64,000 nucleotides of DNA from Meandrina meandrites (lineage: Eukaryota; Cnidaria; Anthozoa; Scleractinia; Meandrinidae), in NCBI GenBank assembly GCA_963693305.1, contig OY855916.1, forward strand, positions 4,890,001 to 4,954,000, given 5' to 3'. A program made the translations under genes and the position numbers. Shown here one piece after another: positions 11,495 through 23,204 of this stretch. How positions within the stretch are numbered: the first letter of the stretch is position 1; each line of letters starts with the position of its first letter. Under the pieces are notes generated by a model. It saw only the letters and a program-made list of their open reading frames with translations, was not told where the DNA came from and searched no databases.

Positions 11495-12680
11495 TATTGG
11501 ATTCCCACACGGCAATCATGTAAAGCAGTTTGTAATTAGCCCAGGAGGGTACTCGGGTTTTCAAGTGACGGGGATGATCGAATGGGAGCAAAAATCAAGA
11601 CCCCCAAAAATCCTTAGGGCTTCCAACAAAACCCAAAAAAATCCCTGGACCCAAAATTTACCCCAAAAATATCCCATGCTGAATTTCATTAGAAATTGAA
11701 TATTTGTGTTTGTTTATTCATCATATCATCTGAATAATATTTCCTTCATTTGGTTTAACAACGCTAGAGACATCCAAGAAGACTAAGCCTAGGTTTTTTT
11801 TTACCTGAGCTTAATTAACTGATGATTTTCCTCTGTGTTTAAATAAAGTTTACATTGCATTATATTAGGACAAACATTGCATTAATTTACATCATGAGGC
11901 CTTAAACTATATTATGCAATAATTCTAACCTTCTTCTGCTCCTCCTACAGGACAAGACATTCTTGGGGAACATTCCCATAATGTGCTTTCACCACAGATA
12001 AAAAGCAAGAGAGAATCAACTGGCAAGCACCTTTCCCTGATATGTTTCTTATCGGCCTCAACATCATCATCATCATCCGGTACATCAACAATGTACTGGA
12101 AAAGTTCAGATAATTTGATTTTACATATTTGATATGTTTGTCAATTATGTCTTATGGAGTAAAGTTTCTGGTTTTACAAATTCAAGGCTAGATCACAGGT
12201 ATAGCAACCTGACCAAGATAATTTCTCCCATTTGTTCTGTAACTGATGGCTGTAACTGATGGCTTCTCAAACAATCTAAAGACATCTTCCAGGGGATCAC
12301 TCCCTTCCAAGATCTGTTGTTGAACATTTGAATATATTATTACTATCTGTGAAATTCATGGATTAATGCATTTTTCTAATTAAAAAATGTACCAAAATTT
12401 GCAACACTTTTTAACTTTGCCTTTCTTCTGTAGAAAAGTGGCCGTTGCTTGTAAAACCTTTCTGTATTAAAAATTACTATTTTCAGTTGCACTGCAATAT
12501 TTTTGTCTCTTTTTCTGAGTTTGCAAAGTTTCTGCCGTTTTCCTCCCTGGGCTTGTTTTCCCTTCAATGAAAAAATTATTTAATTATTATGTTTGTGGGT
12601 GCTTACACATAATACAAGGTTGGCTGAGAACAAAGATTTTTATCTGCCTGAAATTAAAAAATATATAATTATATGCCTGG
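11495..12680. other. intergenic, no supported gene
   Basis: Contains a CCCAAAAA-rich block at 11,600-11,680 (CCCAAAAATCC, CCCAAAAAAATCCC variants) that looks like an interspersed repeat, then AT-rich unique sequence with a short ATCATCATCATC run at 12,063. No coding motif seen. Confidence 0.4.
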
Positions 12681-12685
12681 TCAAT

Positions 12686-12800
12686 TTCTGTTATTATTAT
12701 TATTATTATAATTTAATTATAATTATTATTATTATTTTACGTCACAGAGAATTATCACAGATGTTGTCAATTAAGTTTTTATTATTATTATTAAAAAAAA

Positions 12801-12855
<55 letters not shown>

Positions 12856-12858
12856 TAT
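12686..12858. repeat. (ATT)n microsatellite
   Basis: Long runs of TTA/ATT triplets interrupted near 12,740-12,790. A 117-codon open frame through it is a poly-isoleucine/leucine artefact of the repeat. Confidence 0.9.
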
Positions 12859-12899
12859 ATTATTTTTGGGTGAGGACATGATAGAAGGACCACCTACCC

Positions 12900-14411
12900 C
12901 CACTCCATGGGTCACCCCTGGGATTGATGGGATTGTTTCAGTATGAAATTATATCAACAGCAATGATTAGGATACTACATGTAAATTGAATTGTACCCCA
13001 CTAACCCAAGCTTCATTGTTATGTGGATGTTGTAGTTTTTTTCAGTTGGTTGACCAATTTGCCTTTCTTTTTGTTTATGTTCATCCTTCTTTGAACTAAT
13101 TTGCGTTGCAATAATGCCTTTGGAATAACATATCAATGGGTATAAAGAAAATGTGCACAAAAACTGATGAGAACATGCACGTTTTCATTTTAGTATGCAG
13201 GAAACTGCCCTGGGCATGATAAATCTGCATTACAAGAATTGTTGATTGCCAAGGAATGAAAAGAGTTAAAAAGTGAGTCAAAACTTTTGGGGCCAAAAGT
13301 CTCAAGTATGGCTGTGGCTTGACCAATATAGATGTGTTTACATGTAAATATTTTGATAAGCAGCTAATCTGCTACTATGCACCTTCTAAATGGATTTACT
13401 ATAAAATATGCAAATACATTGTGGTGGCTGGAACAATTGAACAAATTAACAAGTTAAACCAAGGTTTACCTAAATCTTGTTTAATTATTTGGGGCAGGCC
13501 TTCAATATGTCCGTATCAGACTTGTCATTAGTGCAGAATGCACTATTGTGATGGTTGTGGGGCTGTCGTTCACTAAGGCGATAATGCGCTAAAGCACTAA
13601 GTGCTAAAGCACTAAGGTGTAAACTTTGATAGCTGATTAAGTAATTAATATCAATTAATTAATTAATTAACTCATTAATTATTCTTATGCAGGGGGTGGG
13701 GAGTACCCGACTGTATGCACTATGTAAAACATGGAGTGTCTCTGCGTTACTCTGAAATGAACACAAAGACTATATATTTGTTTCTGAAAGCCCCACGTTG
13801 TCCTTGTGGTACTATTCTCCCAAGAACGGGAAATTTTGCAATAAACGCATGCGCAGAAGATAAGTCTAGGCTACAGTCTTGAACTCTCACGGACGTCACA
13901 TGCCTTTCTCTGAGGTACGATTGTTGTAGACTTCGTGGTGCCAAGTTAAAACCGCAGTTAATTAAATTAGAGTTTATGGCGTCGCAGTGCTTTGTGTGAA
14001 ATAATTCTTTATTCTTCATAAACCAAGAAAACCTTTCCGTTAATTTATACCATCAGTGTTTTAACTGGTTTTATTATTGACAGTAAAAAAAAAACTCAGT
14101 CAAGAACTCAGTCAAGCGAAAAAACGAGACAACCTATTACGGATTGCGCTGATTGGCCAAAAGTGTGACAGCTCAGACAACCGGAAGCGGCTTAGGATTT
14201 CGAGGCATTCAGAGGCGTGTGTAGGAATCGAATTTTAACCAGCTGAAGTTTGAATTCACGGGAATTTTAGTTTTCTGGTTTCTTGGTCCCAACAATAATT
14301 CAGTAGTTAAAATAACGAGTAATAACAAAATAGTGGAAAAAGTATGTTTGAAAGGAAAACAGAAGTATCGTTTGTCATACTTTGAAGTGAAAAACAAAAG
14401 TATCGGGTTAC
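12900..14411. other. intergenic, no supported gene
   Basis: AT-rich unique sequence with a short CTAAAGCACTAAG duplication at 13,580-13,615 and an ATTAATTAATTAATT run at 13,650-13,670. Open frames of 61-90 codons show no family features. Confidence 0.35.
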
Positions 14412-16164
14412 TATGGTGGCCCAGTATTCTCATAAAAAAATAGATTAAATTATCACAAAACATTGAGATATACTAGCTGTTTTAACAAAAAAAGGAAAAA
14501 ACACTAAACGAAATAGAGAAAATGCTATTTCTTTGTTTATTTTCTAATTATTTGTATTTCAATGTAATTAAAAATTAAAAATTATTATTAAAAAAAAATA
14601 AAAAGAAAACTTATTGAGGAAAAATGACATGCAAAAAAAAAAAAAAATGGCAAAAAAAAATGACATGCAAAATCTGACTTAAAAAAAGCCAACGAAAAAG
14701 GGAACGGAAAATAATAATCAAAACGAAAAGCAAAACGATTCTTACTGGCCCGGCGTTCTCATAGTAAATCAAAGCAAAGAGCGAAGTAAAATAATTTTTA
14801 AATGTTACGACGTGGCCCAATGTTCTCATAGCTCCTTAACCTGTCGAGTAATGACACATTCATGGCAGAATACCCTGTTGTGAACTCCACAGTTTATAGT
14901 GTGAGATCTACTGATTCTTTCTCAGTTGCGGAGAAACAAAATAAACGTTGTTAAATGGCTTTTATTTTCCAATTTACAACCGCAATGGCGAAGACAGCCC
15001 TCTGTTCTCATAGCCCGAGATACATTCTGGCAGCGGTTTTACCCCTCGTCGCTCGAGGAAGGGGACTGGGCTGAGCCTTGAGAGGTCACTCAGCCGAACT
15101 CAGCCGTGCATCTTTCCCGCGCTATTTCGCTCTTAGAGGATCGTACAGGTGTATTCTCGTGACGCGTGATTAGCTGATTTTATTTTCCGTGAAACGTGAA
15201 TTTAATAAATTTATTCTTCGTGACCCGTGACCGGAAGCTTTTGCGTGACACGTGAAGAGCTTGAATTAATAACCGATATTCGTGATTTCACCACTTTATT
15301 GACTTTATTTTGCGTGATTTTGAGACGCGAGACCTCAAATGTGACCTCCGTATAATTATCGTAAAGTCAAACACTCTTTGTAGAGTAAGAACGGGATAAA
15401 AGAGTATGTTTCTTTCTTATTTTCGTAATTTCTTAATCAATTTTGATTTCTTCAAACACTATGCTTGTTGTCAGGCTCCGCAGAGAGCCTCTGAACTACG
15501 AGTTCATGAGGAGCTGCACTGCTCTTGCCGCGCTGCCCCATTGCGTCCAACCTCGTCCTCTTTGTCCGCATTTGTGCCTCAAGTTCTTCCCAGGTATTAT
15601 GGCGTCTCTTGGGAGGCATCGTTTCAGAATAATGAAATTACAGGACGAATGTATTATGTATGTTAAACTTATACAAACACCTCGATTTGAACGAAGCGCA
15701 GGAAAAATGCACGGCTGAGTGACCTCTCAAGGCTCAGCCCAGTCTCCTTCCTCGAGTGACGAGGGGTAAAACCGCTGCCAGAATGTATCTCGGGCTATGA
15801 GAACAGAGGGCTGTCTTCGCCATTGCGGTTGTAAATTGAAAATAAAAGCCATTTAACAACGTTTATTTTGTTTCTCCGCAACTGAGAAAGAATCAGTAGA
15901 TCTCACACTATAAACTGTGGAGTTCACAACAGGTATTCTGCCATGAATGTGTCATTACTCGACAGGTTAAGGAGCTATGAGAACATTGGGCCACGTCGTA
16001 ACATTTAAAAATTATTTTACTTCGCTCTTTGCTTTGATTTACTATGAGAACGCCGGGCCAGTAAGAATCGTTTTGCTTTTCGTTTTGATTATTATTTTCC
16101 GTTCTCTTTTTCGTTGGCTTTTTTTAAGTCAGATTTTGCATGTCATTTTTTTTTTGCCATTTTT

Positions 16165-17005
16165 ACGACTGTTTTTGCGTATGCAAAACGGGAGTTACGG
16201 AAGGGGTGGCGATTTGAAGCGGTCGATCCTTCCCTCGGTCGATCAGATGTAAACAAAAGGCCGTTGACAGATGGTTGGCAGACCTACATGTAACGCCACT
16301 CTCAGTTTGACGTTGCGGTTTATTAAGACCGATGACAGACCACTGTACTTTACGCGCTAATGGTTTTGTTTTGGTGGGTATGTGATGATAATTTGAAAAT
16401 CGATTGTGAACATATTTTATTTTTATTTTACCTTAAATCAAATAAATGTTTTGATGGGTATGTGATGATAATTTGAAAATCGATTGTGAACATATTTTAT
16501 TTTTATTTTACCTTAAATCAGGTGTATGTTGTTTCTGCCCTATAGAAAAATCAACAGAATTTCTTAAGTTTGCATGTGACGGTGAAAGCGAAATTGAAAG
16601 CGAAGTTTGTGTAATCGCTAGCTGACAGAAGATTATCAGTGTCAGGCGACAAAGGTCAACCTAGCCGATTTCAAAATAAATTTTATGCGACGCTTAATCT
16701 TCACAGCAATCTATCAAAACACATTCCGGAAATTGAACGTCAATCGTACACGCTGTACAGGGAAAAGAGTGTACACACGCTAGCACGAAAACACGCAAAC
16801 TTGAATTTGTTTTGTCTTCTTTTACAACCAATGCAAAACAAAATGAAAAACAAAGTAAATCCGTATAGATCTTTACAAGTGATGCACGTTCGACTTCGAC
16901 GATTTAATTCGTCAATGTTAAATAAAAGCGACAAGAACTCGCACGAACACATTAAACGATGACGTCATCGCTTAAAAAACAGTCGTGGCCTCATAGGGCC
17001 TTTGA
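16165..17005. mobile_element. insertion inside the foldback right arm
   Basis: The left arm of the host element has an uninterrupted run (TGGCAAAAA next to TGACATGC) where the right arm has about 840 extra bases. The insert begins ACGACTGTTTTT and AAAAAACAGTCGT occurs at 16974-16986, giving 12-bp inverted ends. A short GGCCTCATAGGGCC stretch lies between that end and the resumption of the arm. An open frame (16639-16962) shows no known domain. Confidence 0.5.
16375..16520. repeat. tandem duplication, 80-bp period
   Basis: TGGGTATGTGATGATAATTT and the following 46 bases up to TTACCTTAAATCA occur at 16375 and again at 16455 without visible differences. Confidence 0.85.
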
Positions 17006-17243
17006 TTTTTTTTTTTGCATGTCATTTTTCCTCAATAAGTTTTCTTTTTATTTTTTTTTAATAATAATTTTTAATTTTTAATTACATTGAAATACAAATA
17101 ATTAGAAAATAAACAAAGAAATAGCATTTTCTCTATTTCGTTTAGTGTTTTTTCCTTTTTTTGTTAAAACAGCTAGTATATCTCAATGTTTTGTGATAAT
17201 TTAATCTATTTTTTTATGAGAATACTGGGCCACCATAGGTTAC

Positions 17244-18315
17244 AGTGTTTTGCAGAAAAAACAAATATCATGTTGCAAATGAAAATGGTTGTGTTACGGT
17301 AGTAAGGATAAGCGTGAGTATCACATCTGGCATTTTAACGTCAAAGTGAAATAAGATAAACAAGCAAACTACATAAATCACCATACTTTTAATTAATCAG
17401 CCACTTCGTATTCTGCATTGTCCTTTGAGTCTCTGAGTTTTAATATTTTGAAGTTTAATTTGCTGCTGAGATGACCTGAACGATGCGGACGCCCGAGGAA
17501 ACAGCGTGAGAACAATTTTAAATAAACAGGACAAATTTTGCTCAAAAACCATGTCCATATGTCAAAAGCTTTTAATAGTTGCAATGGTGCTTCTGTTTCT
17601 GGAGCTACTTTAGAACAATTGGCTCCAGAAGCAATTTCGCCGTTAACTATACGGCTACACTACACGGGTAATAATGGTGGTTTATCGATCTCCTACATGT
17701 ATACCATATCTTATATAAACGTTTTATTGGTTAAATCACTTAACAGGTCAATATATTGATCTTTTAGGTTCTTCCTGATCTTGTGAAACACCAACAATTG
17801 TCTCTCTATACACACTGTATACAGTCGATCGATGTCTTTTTGTAAATCAGAAATATTTAGTCTTTTTCGAGGGAAGCTCGCGTCAGCCTGTAATAATTTC
17901 CTCGCCGAGTAAAGTGTATATACTTTTTTTAGATTGTTGTAAGTATTGTTAAGAAATACTGAGCAAATCACAGCAGCAAATGTAAACTTAACAAGCAGTA
18001 TTTTGGTTTATGGATTTGCGTTAGAAGCGCTTTCATCATTTTTGTGCCTATTTCTTCATTTGCTTTTTCGCGGGAATCACGCAATGTGTGCAATTTACCC
18101 CCAGTGAGCTGTCATTAAAGTCACTGATCATTTTAAGAAAGCTATTTAACGATTTTATGTTTTAGGGTATTTAAAGTTTGATATTTTTTCCACCTCATAT
18201 CGTTCTCTCCGTCGTGAACATCTTTGGGTTTCAAAGATATCGGCCTTGAAATGGCGCAACATCGTAACATTTTGAGCACGATTTCTATCGATCGTTCACG
18301 AATTTTTTGTTTTAA
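17244..18315. other. intergenic, no supported gene
   Basis: Unique AT-rich sequence. Open frames at 17393-17584 (minus), 17538-17759 (plus) and 17711-17971 (minus) show neither domains nor clear splice context. I see no transposon ends. Confidence 0.35.
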
Positions 18316-18490
18316 TAGGCCGTTTTCGTATTCTCGGTATCGAACTGGAACTAGCTTGCAATTGAGGCTAATGCGGGTAAATCTTTTCTAATGCAAATGA
18401 TATGAAGCTGTTTTTAATTATATTCCCCCGCATTAGCCTCCATTGCATGCTAGTTCCAGTTCAAAACCGAGAGTACGAAACTGGCCTATT
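18316..18490. repeat. inverted-repeat MITE
   Basis: AATAGGCCGTTTTCGTATTCTCGG opens it and a diverged complement ending TACGAAACTGGCCTATT closes it. The arms continue through GAACTGGAACTAGC and GCTAGTTCCAGTTC and GCATTAGCCTC. About 175 bp; no coding content. Confidence 0.75.
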
Positions 18491-18824
18491 CCTTGATGCT
18501 TTTGTATTTTAGCCAAAATTGAACTTAAAAGGCTTTGTTTTATGTAAGATTCAGCATGCCTTCGATCCTTTCATGATTTTTGTTATGATCTGTATGATTA
18601 CAAGCGCTCAAAACACTGCTGGGGAAACCACTTGTTTACAGGAGTTTAAACTCCCCGGGACAGCATACTCGTGACGTCACGATTGCCGGACACCTCGGGG
18701 TTTTTTGCCCTTATTCGCCCACTGGTGCCCAGGCCTAAGTTTACCGCTCCCTCCTGGTCCAGCTGTATTGCAAAGCCTGCCAGCAGGTCAAGAGCCTGTG
18801 CATGATCGATCCACTTCGCATGCA

Positions 18825-18910
18825 ATCACCAATTCTACTGGCAAGAAGCACGCCATCGCCTCAATCTTCAGTTGCAAGTGATGTCGAAGTACTTGCTATG
18901 GCAAACACAA
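18825..18910 (+). pseudogene. fragment of the Harbinger Myb-like gene
   Basis: The translation contains SPILLARSTPSPQSSVASDV, and the same sequence occurs at 25680-25750 in front of the Myb/SANT-like gene there. Here it breaks off after GCAAACACAATC and runs into unrelated sequence (CAAAGGCCCTTTGGGCTGTC) that also occurs at 20816. It is an isolated 5' fragment. Confidence 0.55.
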
Positions 18911-19324
18911 TCAAAGGCCCTTTGGGCTGTCTCGTGTCTCTTTTCAATATTTTTGTGTCATTTGTGGTTGCAGTGTTAAAACGTTAAACCACAAGGTATA
19001 GCCTCGTTTTGGTGCTTAGTTTGTTTTCGTTCTATAATTTTATAAAATGACTGTTCTTTTATAATTCTTTTTGATGTATTGATGTCTTGTTTCTTTTGTT
19101 TTTATAAAGTTCTCAGGCTCATAGGCTAGTTTCTACCAGGTAGTTTTGTTTCGTCTTAAACTCAACCTGACAGTTGCAATTCGCTAAGGGTGCAGAGGAT
19201 TACAAAGAAGGGGCATTCCAAATTAGGAAAAAATAGCTGCCCCCTTTCTTTGTCCGTGGTATATGCTAAAGTGTAAGATCAATGTAAGACATTGACTTTG
19301 ATCAGTAGTAGAGAGTATTCTGGT

Positions 19325-19575
19325 CTCGAATTGTCACTATTCGTTATCGTCCCTATTTAGGACTATTCGTCACTATTTGCAACTATTCGTTAGTATTTGG
19401 AACTATAGTATTTGTCACTTTTCGTTACTATTCGCCACTATTCAACTACTATTCGCTACTAGTTGTCATCATTCACGACTTACGACTCGTATCAGGTCGT
19501 ATATATTGGACATGGATGACTTATCACATACTATTCGCGACTATTCGTACTATTCGCGACTATGTGCTATTCGAT
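19325..19575. repeat. ACTATTCG tandem repeats
   Basis: About fifteen degenerate units of the form ACTATTCGTC / ACTATTCGCG with 8-12-bp spacing, broken by about 60 bases near 19480-19530. Confidence 0.7.
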
Positions 19576-19629
19576 TTTTCCAGACATTTATTAAGACCAA
19601 GCCGTCATTCAATACAGGAGAGGGGACTG

Positions 19630-20865
19630 CTCAGAAGCTTTTTAGTCAGAGAAGCGTGTACTCGACATCAGACTGAGGCTGTTTGGTGAAGAACATCGAA
19701 AGACTGCTGACAGCTTCCATAAAGTAGGGGTTACACAACATTCACTGGGCGACTACCTCTCCGTTCTTGAGCCCAAGAATCATGCACTTGATATCAGACG
19801 GAAACTGTTTGGTGAAAACCATTCAGAGACTGCGGACAGCTATCTTTCAGTGGGGGTTACACAACATTCAGTTGGAGACTACAACTCTGCTCTCGAGTCC
19901 AAAACGGGTGCTCTTGAAATCAGACGGAAAACTGTTTGGTGAGCATGACTAACAACAACCATGAAGTGAGGGTTACACAACATTCACTAGGAGACTACAA
20001 CTCTGCTCTTGCCTATGAGAAGTGTTCACGTGATATCATACTGAGACTGTTTGGTAAAAAAACTTCCAACGACCACTTACAGCTACCATTCAGTAGGTGT
20101 AACACAACATTCACTTGCCGACTACAAACACAGCATGAAAACGTAACTTTACTGCGGTGTAAAGCTGAAGTAAAGCTGGCGTAAATTTGGAATTTAATCA
20201 GCTTTACGCGACCTTTACATTTTTTAAAGCTGACCTTTAGACCAGCTTTACACTCATGTCTAAAGCTGGCTTAAAGAGATTGAAACATTTAAGCAACATT
20301 TACACCAGGTTTACGCACGGTAGCGTAAATGTCAGGTTTAACCACCTTTAAGAACCTTTAATTAATGGCGTAAAGTTTGATGACCAGCTTTAAGGAGATT
20401 TAAGCCACCTTTAATTTTCCGTAAATCTCCATTTTCGTGCTGTGAAATTGCCCGCTCTTAAGTCCAAGAAGCGAGCGCTTTATATCAGACGGAAACTGTT
20501 TGGTGAAGGATATTGATATACTGTCTCTGATATTCAGAGACAGCTGACAGCTACCATTCAGTAGGGGTGTTACACATCATTCACTGGGCGACTACATCTC
20601 TGCTCTGGATCCGGATCCAAGCTTGTACTTGATATCAGTCTGAAACTGTTTGGTGAAGAACATTCAGAGATGGCTGAGAGCTATCATTCAGTAAGGGCTA
20701 CACAACATTCACTGGGCAACTACATCTCCACTCTGAAGTCCAAGAAGCGCGCGTATGATATTAGAATGAAAGTGTTTGGTGAAGAACACTTACAGACTGC
20801 TGACAGCTACCATTCATCAAAGGCCCTTTGGGCTGTCTCGTGTCAGTCAAAAAGAGATTAAAATA
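19630..20865 (+). pseudogene. kinesin-light-chain-type TPR repeat pseudogene
   Basis: Translated pieces give a repeating 42-residue unit such as LDIRRKLFGENHSETADSY followed by GVTQHSVGDYNSALESK, which matches the TPR_12 / kinesin-light-chain repeat of many cnidarian TPR and NACHT-TPR proteins. The 126-base period is visible at DNA level in repeated GTTTGGTGAAGAACATTCAG and TTACACAACATTCA. At least seven units can be followed, but the frame changes several times and stops occur (after 19939 and 20184), and an unrelated insert interrupts it at 20134-20443. It has no start exon or other domain, so it is a decayed gene or an exonic relic. Confidence 0.65.
20134..20443. repeat. short element inserted in the TPR pseudogene
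   Basis: The TPR repeat is broken by about 310 bases that open CAGCATGAAAACGTA and close with TCCATTTTCGTGCTG, an imperfect inverted repeat. The inside is rich in GTAAAGCTG / TTTACGCC variants. It is probably a MITE; no target duplication could be fixed. Confidence 0.5.
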
Positions 20866-21029
20866 TACTTTACTAAATAGTTATTATAAAAGTAAATGTT
20901 TTGCTAGGCCGCAAAAAGCTTGTATGTTATTTACGCTTGCAATATTTACAGGGAGTTCATTAAAGACTTTCGCGCCACTAAAAAAATAGGTGTTCTTAGA
21001 AAATTTACCATATCCAGGGATAGGGAAAG

Positions 21030-21180
21030 CAGAGACGGGGGAACATTTTGCTGGGATAATATTTAGTCTTCTTTTTCCATACGCGGGAAATAAAAATGGC
21101 GAACAGGCGGGAAAACAAAATGACAGAACACATATTATTTATGATTTTTACCAAAAAAACGTCCGTCCTCTCTATTTCCG
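21030..21180. repeat. dispersed repeat, copy 1
   Basis: GGGGGAACATTTTGCTG through CACATATTATTTATGATTTT matches 22085-22260 with small indels, sharing GGGAAATAAAAATGGCGAAC and AAAAACGTCC. The family is unknown. Confidence 0.6.
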
Positions 21181-22084
21181 ACGCAAACTGAACGCAAGAG
21201 GAATTGAGCGTTACTCGAAGCACTCGTCCCCCACTTCACCTCCTTGTGCCGACGTTTTGCGCTGTTTTCCATTTCTTTTGTTATTTATTGCCCTTTTTTA
21301 ACGATCAAAGAACAATATCAGAAAATAGAGTATTTCATACATGTTTCTTGTGACGAAAACGCTGAAAATAGAAATTCCGATATGTTTGTGACGAATGTTT
21401 TACACTGCACATACCCAGGCAAATAGCATTCCCAAGGTAAATAACACCAAGGTAAACTCACCGCGGGAATACGTTACCGAGGCGTTTGCGGTCACACACT
21501 TAACACTTTACCAAGGTCAATTTTTCATACTGTTTTCGGCGCGAAATGCGAAAATGGGTAATTCGAGGGTGCTTGCATAGCATCATCTCGCTTTTATTAT
21601 TTATACTCTTTCGACAGTCCTCTACTGCTTTGTTATGTCAGTATTTCAGACAGCGAAGAAATAGAAGGCGAAGACTCCGTTTATATAAATCTCTTTGTTG
21701 GATTTTTCTAAACCTTGAGATGAAATCGAAATACATATAAGAAAACGCACTATAGATCTTCCTTGACTAGTGTTGTATTTAAACGCCAAATTTCCAAAAA
21801 AAAAAAATAGCATTTACTTACAAATCAGCAAGCCATCAAGCCATGATTCTAAGAAAGACCACGTTTTTGCTGCCTTGAACACGCAAAGTTGACCTCAGGA
21901 AATCTAAACCTCACGCCATCATATTTAATTTCAAATTTCTCTGTTTATTTTATTTGCTTATCTTTGAGGTTTGCCTCACGATTGGTCATTTTATCTTGGG
22001 GTACTTGGAAAACCTACCTATTTGCCTCGGTAACTTTCATGGGCGATTCTTTTGTTCTTTTTCACACCGCCATAAATTTACCTT

Positions 22085-22262
22085 GGGGGAACATTTTGCT
22101 GAGATAATTTTTAGTCTTTTTTTTTTCACAAGCGGGAAATAAAAATGGCGAACAGGCCATGAAAATGACAAAACACCCGGGAAAACAAAATTACAAAGCA
22201 CGCGGAAAAACAAAATGACAGAGCACATATTATTTATGATATTTACCAAAAAAAACGTCCTC
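22085..22262. repeat. dispersed repeat, copy 2
   Basis: This is the second direct copy of the repeat at 21030. It carries an extra internal triplication of a GGGAAAACAAAATGACAAA-type segment. Sequence between the copies has AAGGTAAA-rich stretches but no gene that I can support. Confidence 0.6.
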
Positions 22263-22264
22263 TC

Positions 22265-23200
22265 TATTTGTGAGTTTCCCGAGGTAAAGAGCCCTTTTAC
22301 CATGTTAAAAGGAAGATTTGTAACCGCAACTATATAAATTTGACACACTACACTATTAACCTATTCCGTACTTGAAACCCTACACCGCTACACAGATCAA
22401 GCAATTTGTTCCAGTCAAATTTTGTTAATTACATTTTATGCAGTTACGAAAAAACTTTCCGTAAAGATTCTCAAAATCCCGCTCCGGCTCTTTCTTGAAA
22501 TTCCCGCTTACCGCTCCTGTTTTCAGCTCCCATCCCGGCCGAATATCACCACATCTTCTTATCTGGGTTACTTAGCGTGAGGTCTGTCTTTGACCTTGTT
22601 AACACTTTCAGTGCGAAAGTCGACTTTTGTCGACATTTAGAGGAGTGGTCATTAAACCACTTGTGACGTCATCAGTTTACACGTCAATCAACTTTTCAGA
22701 TGAGCAACTGATACAGCGTGGATTGATCTTTCCATAGGACCATGCATTTGCTATATCGACTGCATTCTGATGGAGCTAATCGAAAAAACAGGCTGCGTTT
22801 TTGGTGCAAAATTGGTGCATAAGCAGGCCAACACACCTGTAATTGATCAACGTCCCCTTTTCAGGGTTTACCGATGATTTTGTCCAAACTTATCCTGCCA
22901 GAAAGAAGGATGTGAAGAATAGAAAGGAAAGAGGATAAGAAAGCAGGAAAAAAAAGAAGGAAAAGGAGCAAGAGAAAATTTGGAACGGATTCAGCAAAAA
23001 AAAAGTCCAAATTTTGGCTTATGCGCATGCACCAAAGTGAAAAATTGTACATTGTTACACGGAATCTCTATCGAAATGTTGCTGCGATGTAAAAAAGTGT
23101 TTTTATAGCAAAGTTTGGGCAAAATTAGCATCGTAACAACAAAAATTGGGTTAAACGGTTAAAAAAACGCGTTTTGGGGGGAAATTCAGCAGTGAAAGGG
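22265..23200. other. intergenic, no supported gene
   Basis: Unique sequence with an A/G-rich tract at 22900-23000. Nothing recognised on either strand. Confidence 0.3.
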
Positions 23201-23204
23201 TTAA

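Larger units (their letters stand above)
14412..17237. mobile_element. 2.8-kb foldback element with 6-bp target duplication
   Basis: The element opens TATGGTGGCCCAGTATTCTC and closes with its complement. GGTTAC lies directly outside both ends (14406-14411 and 17238-17243). The left arm (14412 to about 15120) is mirrored by the right arm (about 15700-17237), which is interrupted by an insertion near 16165-17005. Each arm repeats a GGCCCxxTGTTCTCATAG-like motif four times. The middle has CGTGACGCGTGA-type repeats. No transposase is visible, so it is non-autonomous; the superfamily is unassigned. Confidence 0.8.

Noticed and set aside
12593..12946. 117-codon frame
   Set aside because: Made of the (ATT)n microsatellite.
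14611..16252. Identical peptide frames at 14611 (minus) and 15977 (plus)
   Set aside because: The two are the mirrored arms of one foldback element, not two genes.
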